Part shown: one piece after another, positions 1-9,169 of the stretch | Layout of the letters: each line of letters starts with the position of its first letter | Numbering within the stretch: position 1 is the first letter of the stretch | Source: Marisediminicola sp040546025 | GTDB lineage: Bacteria > Actinomycetota > Actinomycetes > Actinomycetales > Microbacteriaceae | Direction: 5' to 3' | Assembly (NCBI RefSeq): GCF_040546025.1 | Contig: NZ_JBEPNA010000003.1 | Coordinates: forward strand, 124,001 to 188,000 | Length of the DNA stretch: 64,000 bases | Made by a program: the position numbers and the translations under genes | Notes under the pieces: model-generated | What the model saw: the letters and a program-made list of their open reading frames with translations, nothing else | Databases searched by the model: none | Told to the model about the DNA's origin: nothing

Positions 1-195
1 CCAGATGCCTTTCCTGCGTTCCGGAATCACGGTCGCTCCGTGCCGCAGGGCGACCAGCGCGCTGTCGTCGGAGCTGTCGTTGTCCACCACGATGATCTCG
101 AGCGCGGGGATCGTCTGGCCTGTGAGGGCAGACAGGCAGAGGTCGAGTTCTCGCGCGTCGTTTTTGACAGGCACGACGACACTGATTCTTGTCAC
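1..195 (-). CDS. Family 2 glycosyltransferase, N-terminal fragment
   Basis: Only the first 65 codons lie in the window; the gene runs off the left edge. The N-terminus reads MTRISVVVPVKND, followed by an LxALxxQTxPxxEIIVVDNDSSD stretch, which is the nucleotide-sugar-binding start of GT-A fold family 2 transferases (DxSxD-type motif near residue 40). The GTG start overlaps the TGA stop of ligD (GTGA), so the two are probably translationally coupled. Acceptor and sugar cannot be told from this fragment. Typical role in the family: transfer of a sugar to a lipid carrier or wall polymer at the inner face of the membrane. Confidence 0.85.
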   Translation of the reverse strand, partial: MTRISVVVPVKNDARELDLCLSALTGQTIPALEIIVVDNDSSDDSALVALRHGATVIPERRKGIW

Positions 196-2660
196 GTAGT
201 TTCCCGCGCGACATCGGCCGCGTTCTTGTCTGGTCTCCATCCGCGCCAGGCGGGATGACGCAGTCGTCCTGTCGACGTCCACTCGGCGAACTCTACCTCT
301 CCGACGAGCGTGGGGGCGAGCCAGTGCGCGTCGGCCGCGTCGCCCCGTGGTACGTCGTCGAAGGGGGACTCCCGGCATTCCAGCCCACGGAAGCGGGCGG
401 CGAGCTCGTCGAGGGCGCGGTCGCTGAATCCGCTGCCGACGCGCCCGACGTAGTGCAGGGAGCCGTCGCCGGGCACGCCGAGCAGGAGCGAGCCGACCGA
501 GCCGGCGCGGTGCCCCCGGCCCGGGCGCCACCCGCCGATGACGACCTCCTGGGTCAGGCTGTTCTTCACCTTGATCCAGCTGCGGGAGCGCCGTCCCTCC
601 GCGTACGTGCTGGCGCGTTTCTTGGCGACGATGCCCTCGAGGCCCAGCTCGATGCTCGCGGCGATGGCCGCGTCGGCATCCCCGTCGAACACGGGCGACA
701 CCTCGATCGGGCCGCGCCCGGTGACACCTTTCTCCAGCAGCGCCCGGCGATCGGACCAGGGCCGCCCGATGAGGGACTCGTCATTCGCCTCGAGCAGGTC
801 GAACACGACGAAGCGAGCCGGATGCCGCCTGGCCGCGGCCCTGGCGTCGCCGCCGCTGAGGTTCATCCGGGTCTGGAGCAGGCCGAAGTCGGGCCGGGCC
901 CGGGAATTGAACACGACGATCTCGCCGTCGAGCACCGCTGTGCCGTGCTCGAGGAGGGAATCGTCCACCGCCTCGCGCATCTCGGCGAGGTCGGGGTAGC
1001 TCCCGGTCAGGTCGTTGCCGTTGCGGCTGGTGAACGTCACGGCATCCGGTCCGACGGCGGCGATCGCGCGGATGCCGTCCCACTTCATCTCGATCGCCCA
1101 GTCGTCGTCGTTCTCGTTCACGTCGGCGCGGGTTCCGAGCGTCGCGAGCATCGGCGCGCTCGCCCTGCGCGCAGTCGCGGACGGCGACGTGCTCGGCGCG
1201 CGCTCATTCGTCCCCGGCCCCACGGCCCTGGAGCGAGGGGAGCGCATGAGGTGGATCAGCCACTTGTCGTCGCCCGTGTGGATGAGCGCGTACTTGTTGG
1301 TGCCGTGACTCTCGCCGTGCACGGTGACGATGACCTCCTCGCCCTCGCGCCACTTCTCGAGTTCGTAGGTTCCGGCGTCCCAGATCGTGACTTCCCCGGC
1401 GCCATACTCACCCGGCGGGATGATGCCCTCGAAGGTGCCGTACTCGAGGGGATGATCCTCGGTCTGTACGGCGAGGTGGTTCGTGCGCGGATCGCTGGGC
1501 ATGCCCTTGGGCAGCGCCCAGCTCACGAGCACCCCATCGTGCTCGAGCCGGAAGTCGAAATGCAGCCGGCGGGCGTGGTGCTCCTGAATCACGAAGCTCC
1601 TGCCGTCCGTGGCCGGGGCGGTGGACTCCGGCACGGGCTCCGGCGTCTTCGACCGGTCGCGCATGCTCCGGTACTTGTCGAGCCGGTCTTTGGATTCGGC
1701 GGTCGGCTCGAAGTGCGCCATTCGTCGTTGGGTCGGCTCGAGCGCCGCGAGGTGGCCGGCGCTGAGCCCGGCGAGCGGGTCGCCGTGACGGGAGAGCCGG
1801 TCGAGCACGTCGCGGTAGTCGAGCTGAGCGAGTCGGGGCGACGAGAGCTCGCGCCAGGTGCGCGGCGCCGCCACCGTCGGCCGGAGGCGCCCCCGCAGCG
1901 AGTAGGGCGTGATCGTGGTCTTGCTCTGGTTGTTCTGGCTCCAGTCGACGAGCACCTTGCCGCCCCGCAACGCCTTCTTCATGTCGCTCACGACGAGGTC
2001 GGGATGGTCGGCCTCGAGAGCGCGGGCCAGTTCGCGCGCGACGCGCGACACCGCCTCGGAGTCCTGGCCTCCGTCGAGCGCGGCGTAGAGGTGGATGCCC
2101 TTGCTCCCGCTCGTCACCGGCATCGGATCGAGCCCCATCCCGGTGAGGATCCTCCGCGCGAGACGAGCGACCTCGGCGCACTCCGCCAGACCGGCACCGT
2201 CACCGGGGTCGAGGTCGAGCACGAGCCGGTCGGGGTGGCGCACGAGCCCGGTCCGGCCGAACTGCCACTGCGGCACGTGCAGTTCGAGGGCGGCGGACTG
2301 GGCCAGCCAGGTGAGGGTCGCCCGATCATTGACCAGGGGGTACTCGGTGACACGTTCGCGGTGCGCCATCCGTCGGCGCTGCACCCAGTCGGGAGTGCTG
2401 GCGTCAAGGTTCTTCTGGAAGAACGAGGGCTCCGGATGCTCGCGTGTGCCGACTCCGTGCACCCAGCGCTTGCGCGTCACAGGCCGATTCGCCGCGTGGG
2501 CGACAAGCACGTCGGCGACTCGCGAGTAATAGTCGAGCACGTCGGCCTTCGTCGTGCCGGTCTCGGGGTAGAGGACCTTGTCGAGGTTGGTGAGGCGGAT
2601 GCGGCGGCCGTCCACGGTGACGATCGTCGGCGCCGACCGGATGGCCTCGATTCGGGACAT
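192..2660 (-). CDS. ligD: Multifunctional ATP-dependent DNA ligase LigD
   Basis: Bacterial non-homologous end-joining ligase with all three domains in the mycobacterial order. Residues ~1-300 are the primase-like polymerase domain (LTNLDKVLYPETG, LVLDLDPGDG with the metal-binding Asp pair, VTSGSKGIHLY). Residues ~350-460 are the 3'-phosphoesterase (EHHARRLHFDFRLEHDG metal-binding motif). Residues ~505-822 are the ATP-dependent ligase (MKWDGIR with the adenylated Lys near residue 524, then EGIVAKK and WIKVKN). At 822 aa it is full length. It stands divergent to ku with ~100 bp between them, so the two form one NHEJ module. Its stop codon overlaps the start of the downstream glycosyltransferase. 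Confidence 0.97.
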   Translation of the reverse strand: MSRIEAIRSAPTIVTVDGRRIRLTNLDKVLYPETGTTKADVLDYYSRVADVLVAHAANRPVTRKRWVHGVGTREHPEPSFFQKNLDASTPDWVQRRRMAHRERVTEYPLVNDRATLTWLAQSAALELHVPQWQFGRTGLVRHPDRLVLDLDPGDGAGLAECAEVARLARRILTGMGLDPMPVTSGSKGIHLYAALDGGQDSEAVSRVARELARALEADHPDLVVSDMKKALRGGKVLVDWSQNNQSKTTITPYSLRGRLRPTVAAPRTWRELSSPRLAQLDYRDVLDRLSRHGDPLAGLSAGHLAALEPTQRRMAHFEPTAESKDRLDKYRSMRDRSKTPEPVPESTAPATDGRSFVIQEHHARRLHFDFRLEHDGVLVSWALPKGMPSDPRTNHLAVQTEDHPLEYGTFEGIIPPGEYGAGEVTIWDAGTYELEKWREGEEVIVTVHGESHGTNKYALIHTGDDKWLIHLMRSPRSRAVGPGTNERAPSTSPSATARRASAPMLATLGTRADVNENDDDWAIEMKWDGIRAIAAVGPDAVTFTSRNGNDLTGSYPDLAEMREAVDDSLLEHGTAVLDGEIVVFNSRARPDFGLLQTRMNLSGGDARAAARRHPARFVVFDLLEANDESLIGRPWSDRRALLEKGVTGRGPIEVSPVFDGDADAAIAASIELGLEGIVAKKRASTYAEGRRSRSWIKVKNSLTQEVVIGGWRPGRGHRAGSVGSLLLGVPGDGSLHYVGRVGSGFSDRALDELAARFRGLECRESPFDDVPRGDAADAHWLAPTLVGEVEFAEWTSTGRLRHPAWRGWRPDKNAADVARETT

Positions 2661-2764
2661 GGCTCATCCTCACCGGGCACCCGCCCGGGGGCCACCCCCT
2701 TGACCGTGCGGTCGGGAGCAACACGGGGTTCCGCCAGACGAATTCGCGTCGCACAATGGTGCAC

Positions 2765-3628
2765 ATGCGAGCGATCTGGAGCGGCGCGATCACCTTTGGC
2801 CTCGTCAACGTGCCGGTGAAGCTGTACAGCGCCACCGAGGACCACGACGTGAAGCTGCACCAGGTGCACGATGACGACGGCGGGCGCATCCGCTATCAGC
2901 GGCGCTGCGAGGTGTGCGGCAAGGTCGTCGACTACGAGCACATCGACAAGGCCTTCGACGACGGGGAACGAACGGTCGTTCTCACCGACGAGGACTTCGA
3001 TGCGCTTCCGGCGGAGAAGAGCCGGGAGATCGACATTGTCGAGTTCGTTCCGACCGAGCAGATTGACCCGATCAGGTTGGACCGCAGCTACTTCCTCGAG
3101 CCGGCGTCGAAGTCCACCAAGGCGTACACCCTGCTGCGCCGCACCCTCGAGGAGACCAACCGCACCGCCATCGTGCAGTTCGCGCTGCGGCAGAAGACCA
3201 GGCTCGGGGCTCTGCGGGTGTATGACGACGTGCTCGTTCTGCAAGCGCTTCTGTGGGATGACGAGGTGCGCGAGGCATCATTCCCATCCCTCGACGAGCC
3301 CGTGTCGATCTCGGCGAAGGAACTGGAGATGTCGGAGGAGCTCATCCGCAGCTTCGAGTCCGACTTCGAGCCGGAGAGGTTCAGCGACAACTACCAGGAC
3401 CAGTTGCGCAGGCTCATCGAGGCGAAACTCGAGAGTGGCGTGGCCATCGGCACGGAGGCGACCTTCGGGGAGAAGCCCCGGGACGCGGGCGGCGGCGAGG
3501 TACTCGATCTCATGGAGGCGCTGCGCAAGAGCATCGACAAGTCGCGTGCCTCCAGCGGGCAGGAGAGCACGGGTGCTCGGCGATCACCGCGGGCGACGAA
3601 GCCGAGAGGCAAGGCCGCATCCGGTTAG
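2765..3628 (+). CDS. ku: Non-homologous end-joining protein Ku
   Basis: Homodimeric ring protein that binds DNA double-strand ends and recruits LigD. The canonical N-terminus MRAIWSGAITFGLVNVPVKLY sets the start at the second of two in-frame ATGs (the first is 9 nt upstream). The Ku core (FVPTEQIDPIRLDRSYFLEP, QFALRQKTRLGALR) runs to about residue 230. It is followed by the low-complexity basic tail (SPRATKPRGKAASG) typical of actinobacterial Ku, which helps DNA threading. Length 287 aa is normal. Divergently transcribed from ligD. Confidence 0.97.
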   Translation: MRAIWSGAITFGLVNVPVKLYSATEDHDVKLHQVHDDDGGRIRYQRRCEVCGKVVDYEHIDKAFDDGERTVVLTDEDFDALPAEKSREIDIVEFVPTEQIDPIRLDRSYFLEPASKSTKAYTLLRRTLEETNRTAIVQFALRQKTRLGALRVYDDVLVLQALLWDDEVREASFPSLDEPVSISAKELEMSEELIRSFESDFEPERFSDNYQDQLRRLIEAKLESGVAIGTEATFGEKPRDAGGGEVLDLMEALRKSIDKSRASSGQESTGARRSPRATKPRGKAASG

Positions 3629-3934
3629 GTGCTCGTTTGTCGCGGATGCGTACCCCACAGGGGTACAAATCGGCGTACCATCGTATGTGGACCCGGATTC
3701 AGCCGGGCGATGAGTGTCAACAGTCACCTCGAGGCGGTCAACCCGCGTCGCCAGCTGCGGGGCGACAACGAGGCCGGCGTTTCGGGACACCGGCATCCGG
3801 TTCGTGCACTGCGCACTCGATGGGCCGACCTGGCTTACCGCTCCTTCAGAGCCAGGTCCGCCGCCCTCCCCTCGCCAAGTGCCGATCATGAGCGCGAGCG
3901 GGCCCCGTGGTGGCAAACCATTGATCGCGGGCCG
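3629..3934. other. Gene-free stretch between ku and the Ada/AlkA-like gene
   Basis: About 300 bp between two convergent genes. Short frames exist on both strands, but none has a start signal, family motif or good codon structure. The one clear signal is the 17-bp palindrome at 3650-3666. A minus-strand frame contains GTWRGEGG, which resembles the start of nitrobindin-like proteins, but the rest does not follow that family. It may be a decayed gene. Confidence 0.5.
3650..3666. promoter_or_regulatory. Perfect GTACCCC-ACA-GGGGTAC palindrome, CsoR-like operator
   Basis: Seven-base perfect inverted repeat with a 3-nt spacer. C-tract/G-tract palindromes flanked by TA are the type of site bound by CsoR/RcnR/CstR repressors (copper, nickel or persulfide sensing). 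No such regulator or target gene follows within the window, so it may be an orphan operator of a lost gene. Assignment is by motif resemblance only. Confidence 0.35.
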
Positions 3935-5446
3935 TCAGCGGTTCGCCGACCGCCACAGGTGCATGCCGACGTAGCTGCGCCAGGGGGCCCAGCGCTCGCC
4001 GTGCGCGGCCAGTCCGGGCCTCGTCGCCGGGAGCCCGAGGAGGGCGGCGCTTCGCAGCATCACAAGGTCACCGCTGATGAGAACATCCGGGTTGCCGAGC
4101 ACCCGCATCGCCACATAACCGGCGGTCCACGGGCCGATACCGGGCATCGCCACGAGCCTCGCAATCAGTTCGCTCGCCGGCATCCCCACATCGATGACGA
4201 GCGATCGGTTCGCGAGCGCCTCGGCCACCCCGATGATCGCCGCGACCCTCGGCGCCGGGCCCCTCAGCACCCGTCGGCCCTCGTCGGCCAGCTGGGTCGC
4301 GGTGGGGAACAGCCCGCTGTCGCCGCACAGGTCGAGGCAGATTCGCGCGAGCACAGTGCGCGCGGCGGCCACCGACACCTGCTGGCCGATGAGCGTGCGG
4401 AACAGGGTCTCCTCCGAGTCGAGGCTGCCGGGCAAGCGCACGCCGGGGTTGCGGGCGACCGACGGGGCCAGCGCCGGATCTCGGGAGAGGGCCTCGTCGA
4501 TTGCCGCAGCGTCTGCATCGAGGTCGAACAGGCGCCGCACGCGTGCGACGAGGGTTGAGAGGTCGGCGACGTTGTCGAGCCGGGCGGCGCAGGTGACGAC
4601 GCTCTCCCCGGCGTGGCCCCGGTCGAGTCCGAGCTCGATCATCGCTGTGCCGCGAGGAAGGCGCACTCGTCGGGCGTAGTGCATCGCGCCTCCCGATTCC
4701 ACCCCCGGGATCGCGTGATCGGCGAAGAAGCGCAGGAGGCCCTCGCCATCGAACGGCGCCCGCGCGGGAAGGCGTAGCGTCACGGCCGTCGACTCTCCAG
4801 CGGATGACCGGTTCGGTGCGGGGGCACGCTGCGCGGAAGCTCGAAGCTGCGTCGGGGTGCGTTCGTACACGGCGGCGATCGTCTCGTTGAACTGGCGCAC
4901 GCTCGAGAATCCGGCGGCGAAGGCGACATCGGCGATCGGCAGGTCGGTCGCCGCCAACAGGGTCCTCGCGGTCTGCGCCCGGTGGGCGCGGGCGAGGGCG
5001 AGGGGGCCGGCCCCGAGTTCCTGCACGAGCACCCGGGTCAGATGGCGCGGCGTGTAGCCGAGGGTCTCTGCGAGCCCCGGCACGCCGCGCCGATCCACCG
5101 TGCCGTCCGCGATCAACCGCATCGCGCGCGACGCGAGGTCGTCACGCGAATTCCACTCCGGAGAGCCGGGCACGGCGTCCGGCTGGCACCGCTTGCACGC
5201 CCGCAACCCCGCCTCGTGAGCTGCGGCCGCGGTGCGGTAGAAGGTGACGTTGCTCGCCTTGGGGGTCAGTGCGGGGCAGCTGGGACGGCAGTAGATTCCG
5301 GTCGAGCGAACCCCCGTGATGAATTGGCCATCGAAACGGGCATCCCGGCTCGACACCGCCAAGTATCTCGCGGCGAAGAGTGGATCGGCCGGACCGACCG
5401 CGGCGGTGATGCTCACCCATTGACTGTTGCACGGTGTGGCGGCCAT
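3935..5446 (-). CDS. Ada/AlkA-type DNA-3-methyladenine glycosylase with regulator domains
   Basis: Fusion protein for alkylation repair. Residues ~20-90 are an Ada metal-binding domain (FDGQFITGVRSTGIYCRPSCP and RACKRCQPD, giving the four zinc Cys, one of which accepts methyl groups in Ada). Residues ~105-190 are an AraC-type HTH (LAETLGYTPRHLTRVL, IADVAFAAGFSSVRQFN). The C-terminal half is an AlkA-like domain with the helix-hairpin-helix MPGIGPWTAGYVAMR and a following Asp (ISGD) in the position of the catalytic residue. It therefore likely senses methylated phosphotriesters, activates transcription and excises alkylated bases. The start is uncertain: ATG at 5446, or GTG at 5416, which fits the family N-terminus equally well. 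No strong Shine-Dalgarno precedes either. Confidence 0.88.
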   Translation of the reverse strand: MAATPCNSQWVSITAAVGPADPLFAARYLAVSSRDARFDGQFITGVRSTGIYCRPSCPALTPKASNVTFYRTAAAAHEAGLRACKRCQPDAVPGSPEWNSRDDLASRAMRLIADGTVDRRGVPGLAETLGYTPRHLTRVLVQELGAGPLALARAHRAQTARTLLAATDLPIADVAFAAGFSSVRQFNETIAAVYERTPTQLRASAQRAPAPNRSSAGESTAVTLRLPARAPFDGEGLLRFFADHAIPGVESGGAMHYARRVRLPRGTAMIELGLDRGHAGESVVTCAARLDNVADLSTLVARVRRLFDLDADAAAIDEALSRDPALAPSVARNPGVRLPGSLDSEETLFRTLIGQQVSVAAARTVLARICLDLCGDSGLFPTATQLADEGRRVLRGPAPRVAAIIGVAEALANRSLVIDVGMPASELIARLVAMPGIGPWTAGYVAMRVLGNPDVLISGDLVMLRSAALLGLPATRPGLAAHGERWAPWRSYVGMHLWRSANR

Positions 5447-5525
5447 CGCCAGCGGAAATCGGACATGACCGCGCCTGGCCGGGCACGCGGAGTTCTGCAC
5501 CCGTTCTGATCTACAGTGAAACGAA

Positions 5526-6440
5526 ATGGACCCCCAACACGCAGGCGTCGTCGTCATCGGCAGCGCCAACATGGACATCGTCGTCACGGTGGACCGCGCG
5601 CCGTCGCCCGGTGAAACGGTGCTCGCAGACCCCGCCGCCCTCTACCCCGGCGGAAAGGGCCTGAACCAAGCCGTCGCCGCCGCCCGGGCCGGGGCACCCA
5701 CCACGTTCGTCGGCGCACTCGGCACCGACGACCACGGCGACGCACTCGCCGGGGTCCTCGCCGCGGACGGCATCGGCGCCGATCTCGTGCGGCGCTCCAC
5801 GGCGCCCACTGGGCAGGCGTTCATCGTCGTGGATGGCAACGGCGAGAACACCATCATCGTCGCATCCGGCGCGAACGCGACGATGCTCACCCTCACGAGC
5901 GAGGCACGGACCGCGATCGCCGAGGCGGCGGTGCTGCTCATGCAGCTCGAACTCCCGCTCCCGATCGTGCTCGAGGCCGCGGCGGCCGCACGGAGGGCCG
6001 GCACCACGGTCATGCTCAACGCCGCACCGGCCCGGCAGCTGCCCGACGAGCTCCTCGACAACCTCGACTACCTCATCGTGAACGAGCACGAAGCGTGCCT
6101 CGTCGCCGGCGACGACGATCTCGATCGCGCCTCCGGCGCGCTCGCCGCACGCGTGCCCCGGCTCATCGTGACGCTCGGCTCGCGGGGGTCGGTGCTCTAC
6201 GCCGGCCGTGCTGAGGCGGGACGGGTTGCCGCCCCTGTCGTGACCGCGGTCGACACCACCGGCGCCGGCGACACCTACTGCGGTGCGTTCGCCGCCGCGA
6301 CCGCACAGGGGAGCGAGCTGATCGTGGCGGCGGCATTCGCGACCGCCGCCGCTGCGCTGTCGGTGCAGACGCTCGGGGCGGTACCGTCCATCCCCACCCG
6401 TGCGCGCATCGAGGCGATGATCGTGACGGCGTCGGGATGA
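5526..6440 (+). CDS. rbsK: Ribokinase, PfkB family
   Basis: Phosphorylates D-ribose to ribose-5-phosphate with ATP in the cytoplasm. The PfkB signatures are present: VIGSANMDIVV at the start, YPGGKGLNQAVAAARAGA near residue 40, and the C-terminal DTTGAGDTYCGAF motif near residue 240 with the catalytic-base Asp. At 304 aa it has the usual length. A TACAGT box ends 8 nt before the ATG with no Shine-Dalgarno, suggesting a leaderless transcript. The stop overlaps the next gene by ATGA. No ribose transporter is nearby, so the sugar could be another ribose-like substrate. Confidence 0.88.
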   Translation: MDPQHAGVVVIGSANMDIVVTVDRAPSPGETVLADPAALYPGGKGLNQAVAAARAGAPTTFVGALGTDDHGDALAGVLAADGIGADLVRRSTAPTGQAFIVVDGNGENTIIVASGANATMLTLTSEARTAIAEAAVLLMQLELPLPIVLEAAAAARRAGTTVMLNAAPARQLPDELLDNLDYLIVNEHEACLVAGDDDLDRASGALAARVPRLIVTLGSRGSVLYAGRAEAGRVAAPVVTAVDTTGAGDTYCGAFAAATAQGSELIVAAAFATAAAALSVQTLGAVPSIPTRARIEAMIVTASG

Positions 6441-7849
6441 CCACGCCGTCACGCGGTCCGAGCGACGGTGCCGCGGTCGTCGCCGCCCTGCGCGCCGCCC
6501 TCGGCGACGCGGTCTCGGTCGAGATCGGCGCCCTCGAGGCCGCGCGAGCAGACAGATCCGGGCATCGCTCGCTGTGCGCTCCTCTCGCCGTCGTCTTCGC
6601 GGGCTCGATCGCCGACGTGCAGGCGACCCTGAGGATTGCGACCGCGCACGAGACGCCGGTCGTGACGCGAGGGGCGGGCACCGGGCTCGCCGGCGGGAGC
6701 ATCGCCGGCCTCGGCGAGATCGTCCTGTCGACGATCCGGATGAATCGGGTGCTCGAGATCGCGCCCGCCGACGAACTTGCCGTTGTCGAGCCGGGCGTCA
6801 TCAACGCCGACCTGAACGTCGCCCTCGAGGGCCACGGACTCTGGTTCGCCCCGGACCCTGCGAGCAAGGCCATCTCGACGATCGGCGGCAACATCGCGAC
6901 CGGCGCCGGGGGCCTGCTCTGCGCGAAGTACGGCGTGACCCGCGAGGCGGTGCTCGGCCTCAGGGTCGTGCGCTCCGACGGCACGCTGCTCGAGCTCGGC
7001 CATCGCAGTGTGAAGGGGGTCACCGGGCTCGACCTCACCGCTCTGATGATCGGCTCAGAGGGCACGCTCGGCGTGATCGTCGAGGCGACCGTCAAACTCC
7101 TGCCGGTTCCGACCGGGTTAACGTGGACCATCGGCGCCTGGTTCGCCGACGTGCGCACCGCGGCTGCGGCATCCGCGGCCATCACCGCCGCCCGTGTTCG
7201 CCCGGCGGTGATGGAGCTGCTCGACGCGCGCGCCGTCGAGTTGATCGGCGCCCACCTGGGGCTTCCCGTGCGGGATCGCCGGGCGTACCTGCTCGTGCAG
7301 ACCGACGGTTCGGCCAGCGAGTCGGAGGCGGCCCTCGCCGCATCGATCATCACCGAGCTGGGCGGGGACGCGAGCCTCACCGACGATCTCGTCGCGGGGG
7401 AACGGCTGCTCGCGATCCGCCGGGCCTTCCACCCCGCGATGGAGGCCTACGCCCGGCTGGGGGCCGGGACGGGGCGCGGGAGCGTGCTCATCGAGGATGT
7501 GGCGGTGCCCAGATCCCGGCTCGCGGAGATGTTCGACGCGATCGGTGACATCGAATCGCGGCACGACCTCGTCATCCCCACCGTCGCGCACGCCGGCGAC
7601 GGCAACCTGCATCCCAATTTCCTCTTCGGGGGAGATGTGATCCCCGATCGCGTCTGGGCCGCCGCAGGCGAGCTGTTTGAGGTGGCGCTGGCCCTCGGCG
7701 GCACTCTCACCGGTGAGCACGGGATCGGCCTGCTCAAGAAGCGGTGGCTCGGTGACGAACTCGGCTCGGAGCAGCTGGCCCTGCAGAGGCAGATCAAGGC
7801 CGTCTTCGACCCACTAAACATCCTCAACCCCGGCAAGGTCTTCTCATGA
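6437..7849 (+). CDS. FAD-linked oxidase, GlcD/D-2-hydroxy acid dehydrogenase type
   Basis: Flavoprotein of the FAD-binding type 4 family that oxidises D-2-hydroxy acids (glycolate, D-lactate or D-2-hydroxyglutarate). The N-terminal PCMH-type FAD domain shows RGAGTGLAGGS and TIGGNIATGAGG. The C-terminal cap has the substrate/metal motif HAGDGNLHPNF and the TGEHGIGLLKKRW signature. 470 aa is typical. It overlaps rbsK upstream and the PrsW-type gene downstream by 4 nt each, so the three are one operon. Which hydroxy acid is used cannot be told from sequence. Confidence 0.88.
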   Translation: MTTPSRGPSDGAAVVAALRAALGDAVSVEIGALEAARADRSGHRSLCAPLAVVFAGSIADVQATLRIATAHETPVVTRGAGTGLAGGSIAGLGEIVLSTIRMNRVLEIAPADELAVVEPGVINADLNVALEGHGLWFAPDPASKAISTIGGNIATGAGGLLCAKYGVTREAVLGLRVVRSDGTLLELGHRSVKGVTGLDLTALMIGSEGTLGVIVEATVKLLPVPTGLTWTIGAWFADVRTAAAASAAITAARVRPAVMELLDARAVELIGAHLGLPVRDRRAYLLVQTDGSASESEAALAASIITELGGDASLTDDLVAGERLLAIRRAFHPAMEAYARLGAGTGRGSVLIEDVAVPRSRLAEMFDAIGDIESRHDLVIPTVAHAGDGNLHPNFLFGGDVIPDRVWAAAGELFEVALALGGTLTGEHGIGLLKKRWLGDELGSEQLALQRQIKAVFDPLNILNPGKVFS

Positions 7850-9063
7850 ATTCGAACCCCGCATCCGACAGCGCCGGCGACTACCGCCCCATCGCCACCA
7901 ACCCGCATCCGGTTCCGGCCGCGCCCGTCACCGTTCCGCGCCCCAGGGCCGATCCCATTTTTGTGGTCGCGACCCTCGGCTTTGCCCTGCTCGCAATAGT
8001 GGGCGTGGCCGTCGCCGCGTACCTCGTCTATGCGCTCGGCACCGGCGCCGCGGCAGTCGCGTTCGTCCTGGCACTCGTGCCGCTCGCCATCGTGCTCGGC
8101 ACGATCGCCTGGATCGACCGGTGGGAGCCGGAGCCACGCGCCGCGCTGATCTTCGCGCTTCTCTGGGGGGCGGCGGCATCCGTCGGGATCGCCCTCGTCT
8201 TCTCCTTCATCGCACAAATCGGCCAGGCACTCGCCGGAGTCGACGACAGTTACGCCACGGTGTTCTTGAGCGCGGTGGTGCAGGCGCCCGTCGTCGAGGA
8301 GGTGAGCAAGGGGTTCGGTATCTTGCTGTTGTTCTGGGTGTTCCGCCGGCACTTCGACGGCCCGGTCGACGGGCTCGTCTACGGCGCGATGATCGGGGTC
8401 GGTTTTGCCTTCACCGAGAACGTGCAGTATTTCGGCCTCGCCCTCACCGGCACCGACTTCGCGGGGGTCAGCGAGATCTTCTTCCTCCGCGGAATCCTCT
8501 CCCCGTTCGCCCACGTCATGTTCACGGCGTGCACGGGGATCATCCTCGGATTCGCCTCCCGGCGCGCGAGCAGAGCCAGCGCGATCGGGTACTTTTTGAT
8601 CGGTCTCGTACCCGCCATCGCCCTGCACGCGTTCTGGAACGGGATGGCGTTTGTCGTCAGCGACTTTTACGGGTACTACCTCGTCGTACAGGTTCCGCTT
8701 TTCCTGCTCGGGATCGCTTTCGTGTACTTCCTGCGTCGTGCGGAGCAGCGGGTGACCGCGGAGCGGCTGGCCGAATACGCGGCAGCCGGCTGGTTCACCG
8801 CGGGGGAGGTGGCGATGCTGTCAACGGCGACGGGCAGGGCGAGAGCCAGGGTCTGGGCCGCCCGGCACCGCCTCGCGACGCCGTTCGCGGACTTCACCCG
8901 AACGGCCACACGACTGGCCTTCGCGCGCCAGCGCCTCATTTCGAGCCGCGACCGGATCGGGGCGCAACACGCTGAGGCGGCGTTGCTCGCGCGCATCACC
9001 ACCGACCGGCTCGCCCTCGCCGGCCTGCCGCCCATGCCGGAGCGCGCGCCGCGGGTACCGTAG
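7846..9063 (+). CDS. PrsW-family intramembrane metalloprotease
   Basis: Multi-pass membrane protein of the PrsW/CAAX-protease-related group. It has about eight hydrophobic segments after a 40-residue Pro-rich N-terminus. The family motifs are all visible: VVEEVSKG (Glu pair) near residue 150, FDGPVDGLVYGAMIGVGFAFTEN, SPFAHVMFT and LHAFWNG with the His ligands. PrsW cleaves an anti-sigma factor in Bacillus; the substrate here is unknown because no anti-sigma gene is nearby. The C-terminal ~100 residues are soluble and basic. Translationally coupled to the upstream oxidase (ATGA). Confidence 0.88.
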   Translation: MNSNPASDSAGDYRPIATNPHPVPAAPVTVPRPRADPIFVVATLGFALLAIVGVAVAAYLVYALGTGAAAVAFVLALVPLAIVLGTIAWIDRWEPEPRAALIFALLWGAAASVGIALVFSFIAQIGQALAGVDDSYATVFLSAVVQAPVVEEVSKGFGILLLFWVFRRHFDGPVDGLVYGAMIGVGFAFTENVQYFGLALTGTDFAGVSEIFFLRGILSPFAHVMFTACTGIILGFASRRASRASAIGYFLIGLVPAIALHAFWNGMAFVVSDFYGYYLVVQVPLFLLGIAFVYFLRRAEQRVTAERLAEYAAAGWFTAGEVAMLSTATGRARARVWAARHRLATPFADFTRTATRLAFARQRLISSRDRIGAQHAEAALLARITTDRLALAGLPPMPERAPRVP

Positions 9064-9169
9064 CGTCTGGCCCGAGAGGGCACCGCGCAATCGTGGCGAA
9101 AAGGGCACTGGTCAGAGGCGCTCGACGGGGCGCGTAAACTTGCACGCTGGAATTCGGGAGATGTGAGTC

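Noticed and set aside
189..2819. Plus-strand frame of 876 codons opposite ligD
   Set aside because: Codon-position shadow typical of GC-rich DNA; ligD on the other strand has all three domains intact, and the antisense frame has no motif.
3584..3916. Minus-strand frame with GTWRGEGG, resembling nitrobindin
   Set aside because: Only the first ten residues resemble the family; the rest does not follow and the frame runs into the ku 3' end. At most a remnant.
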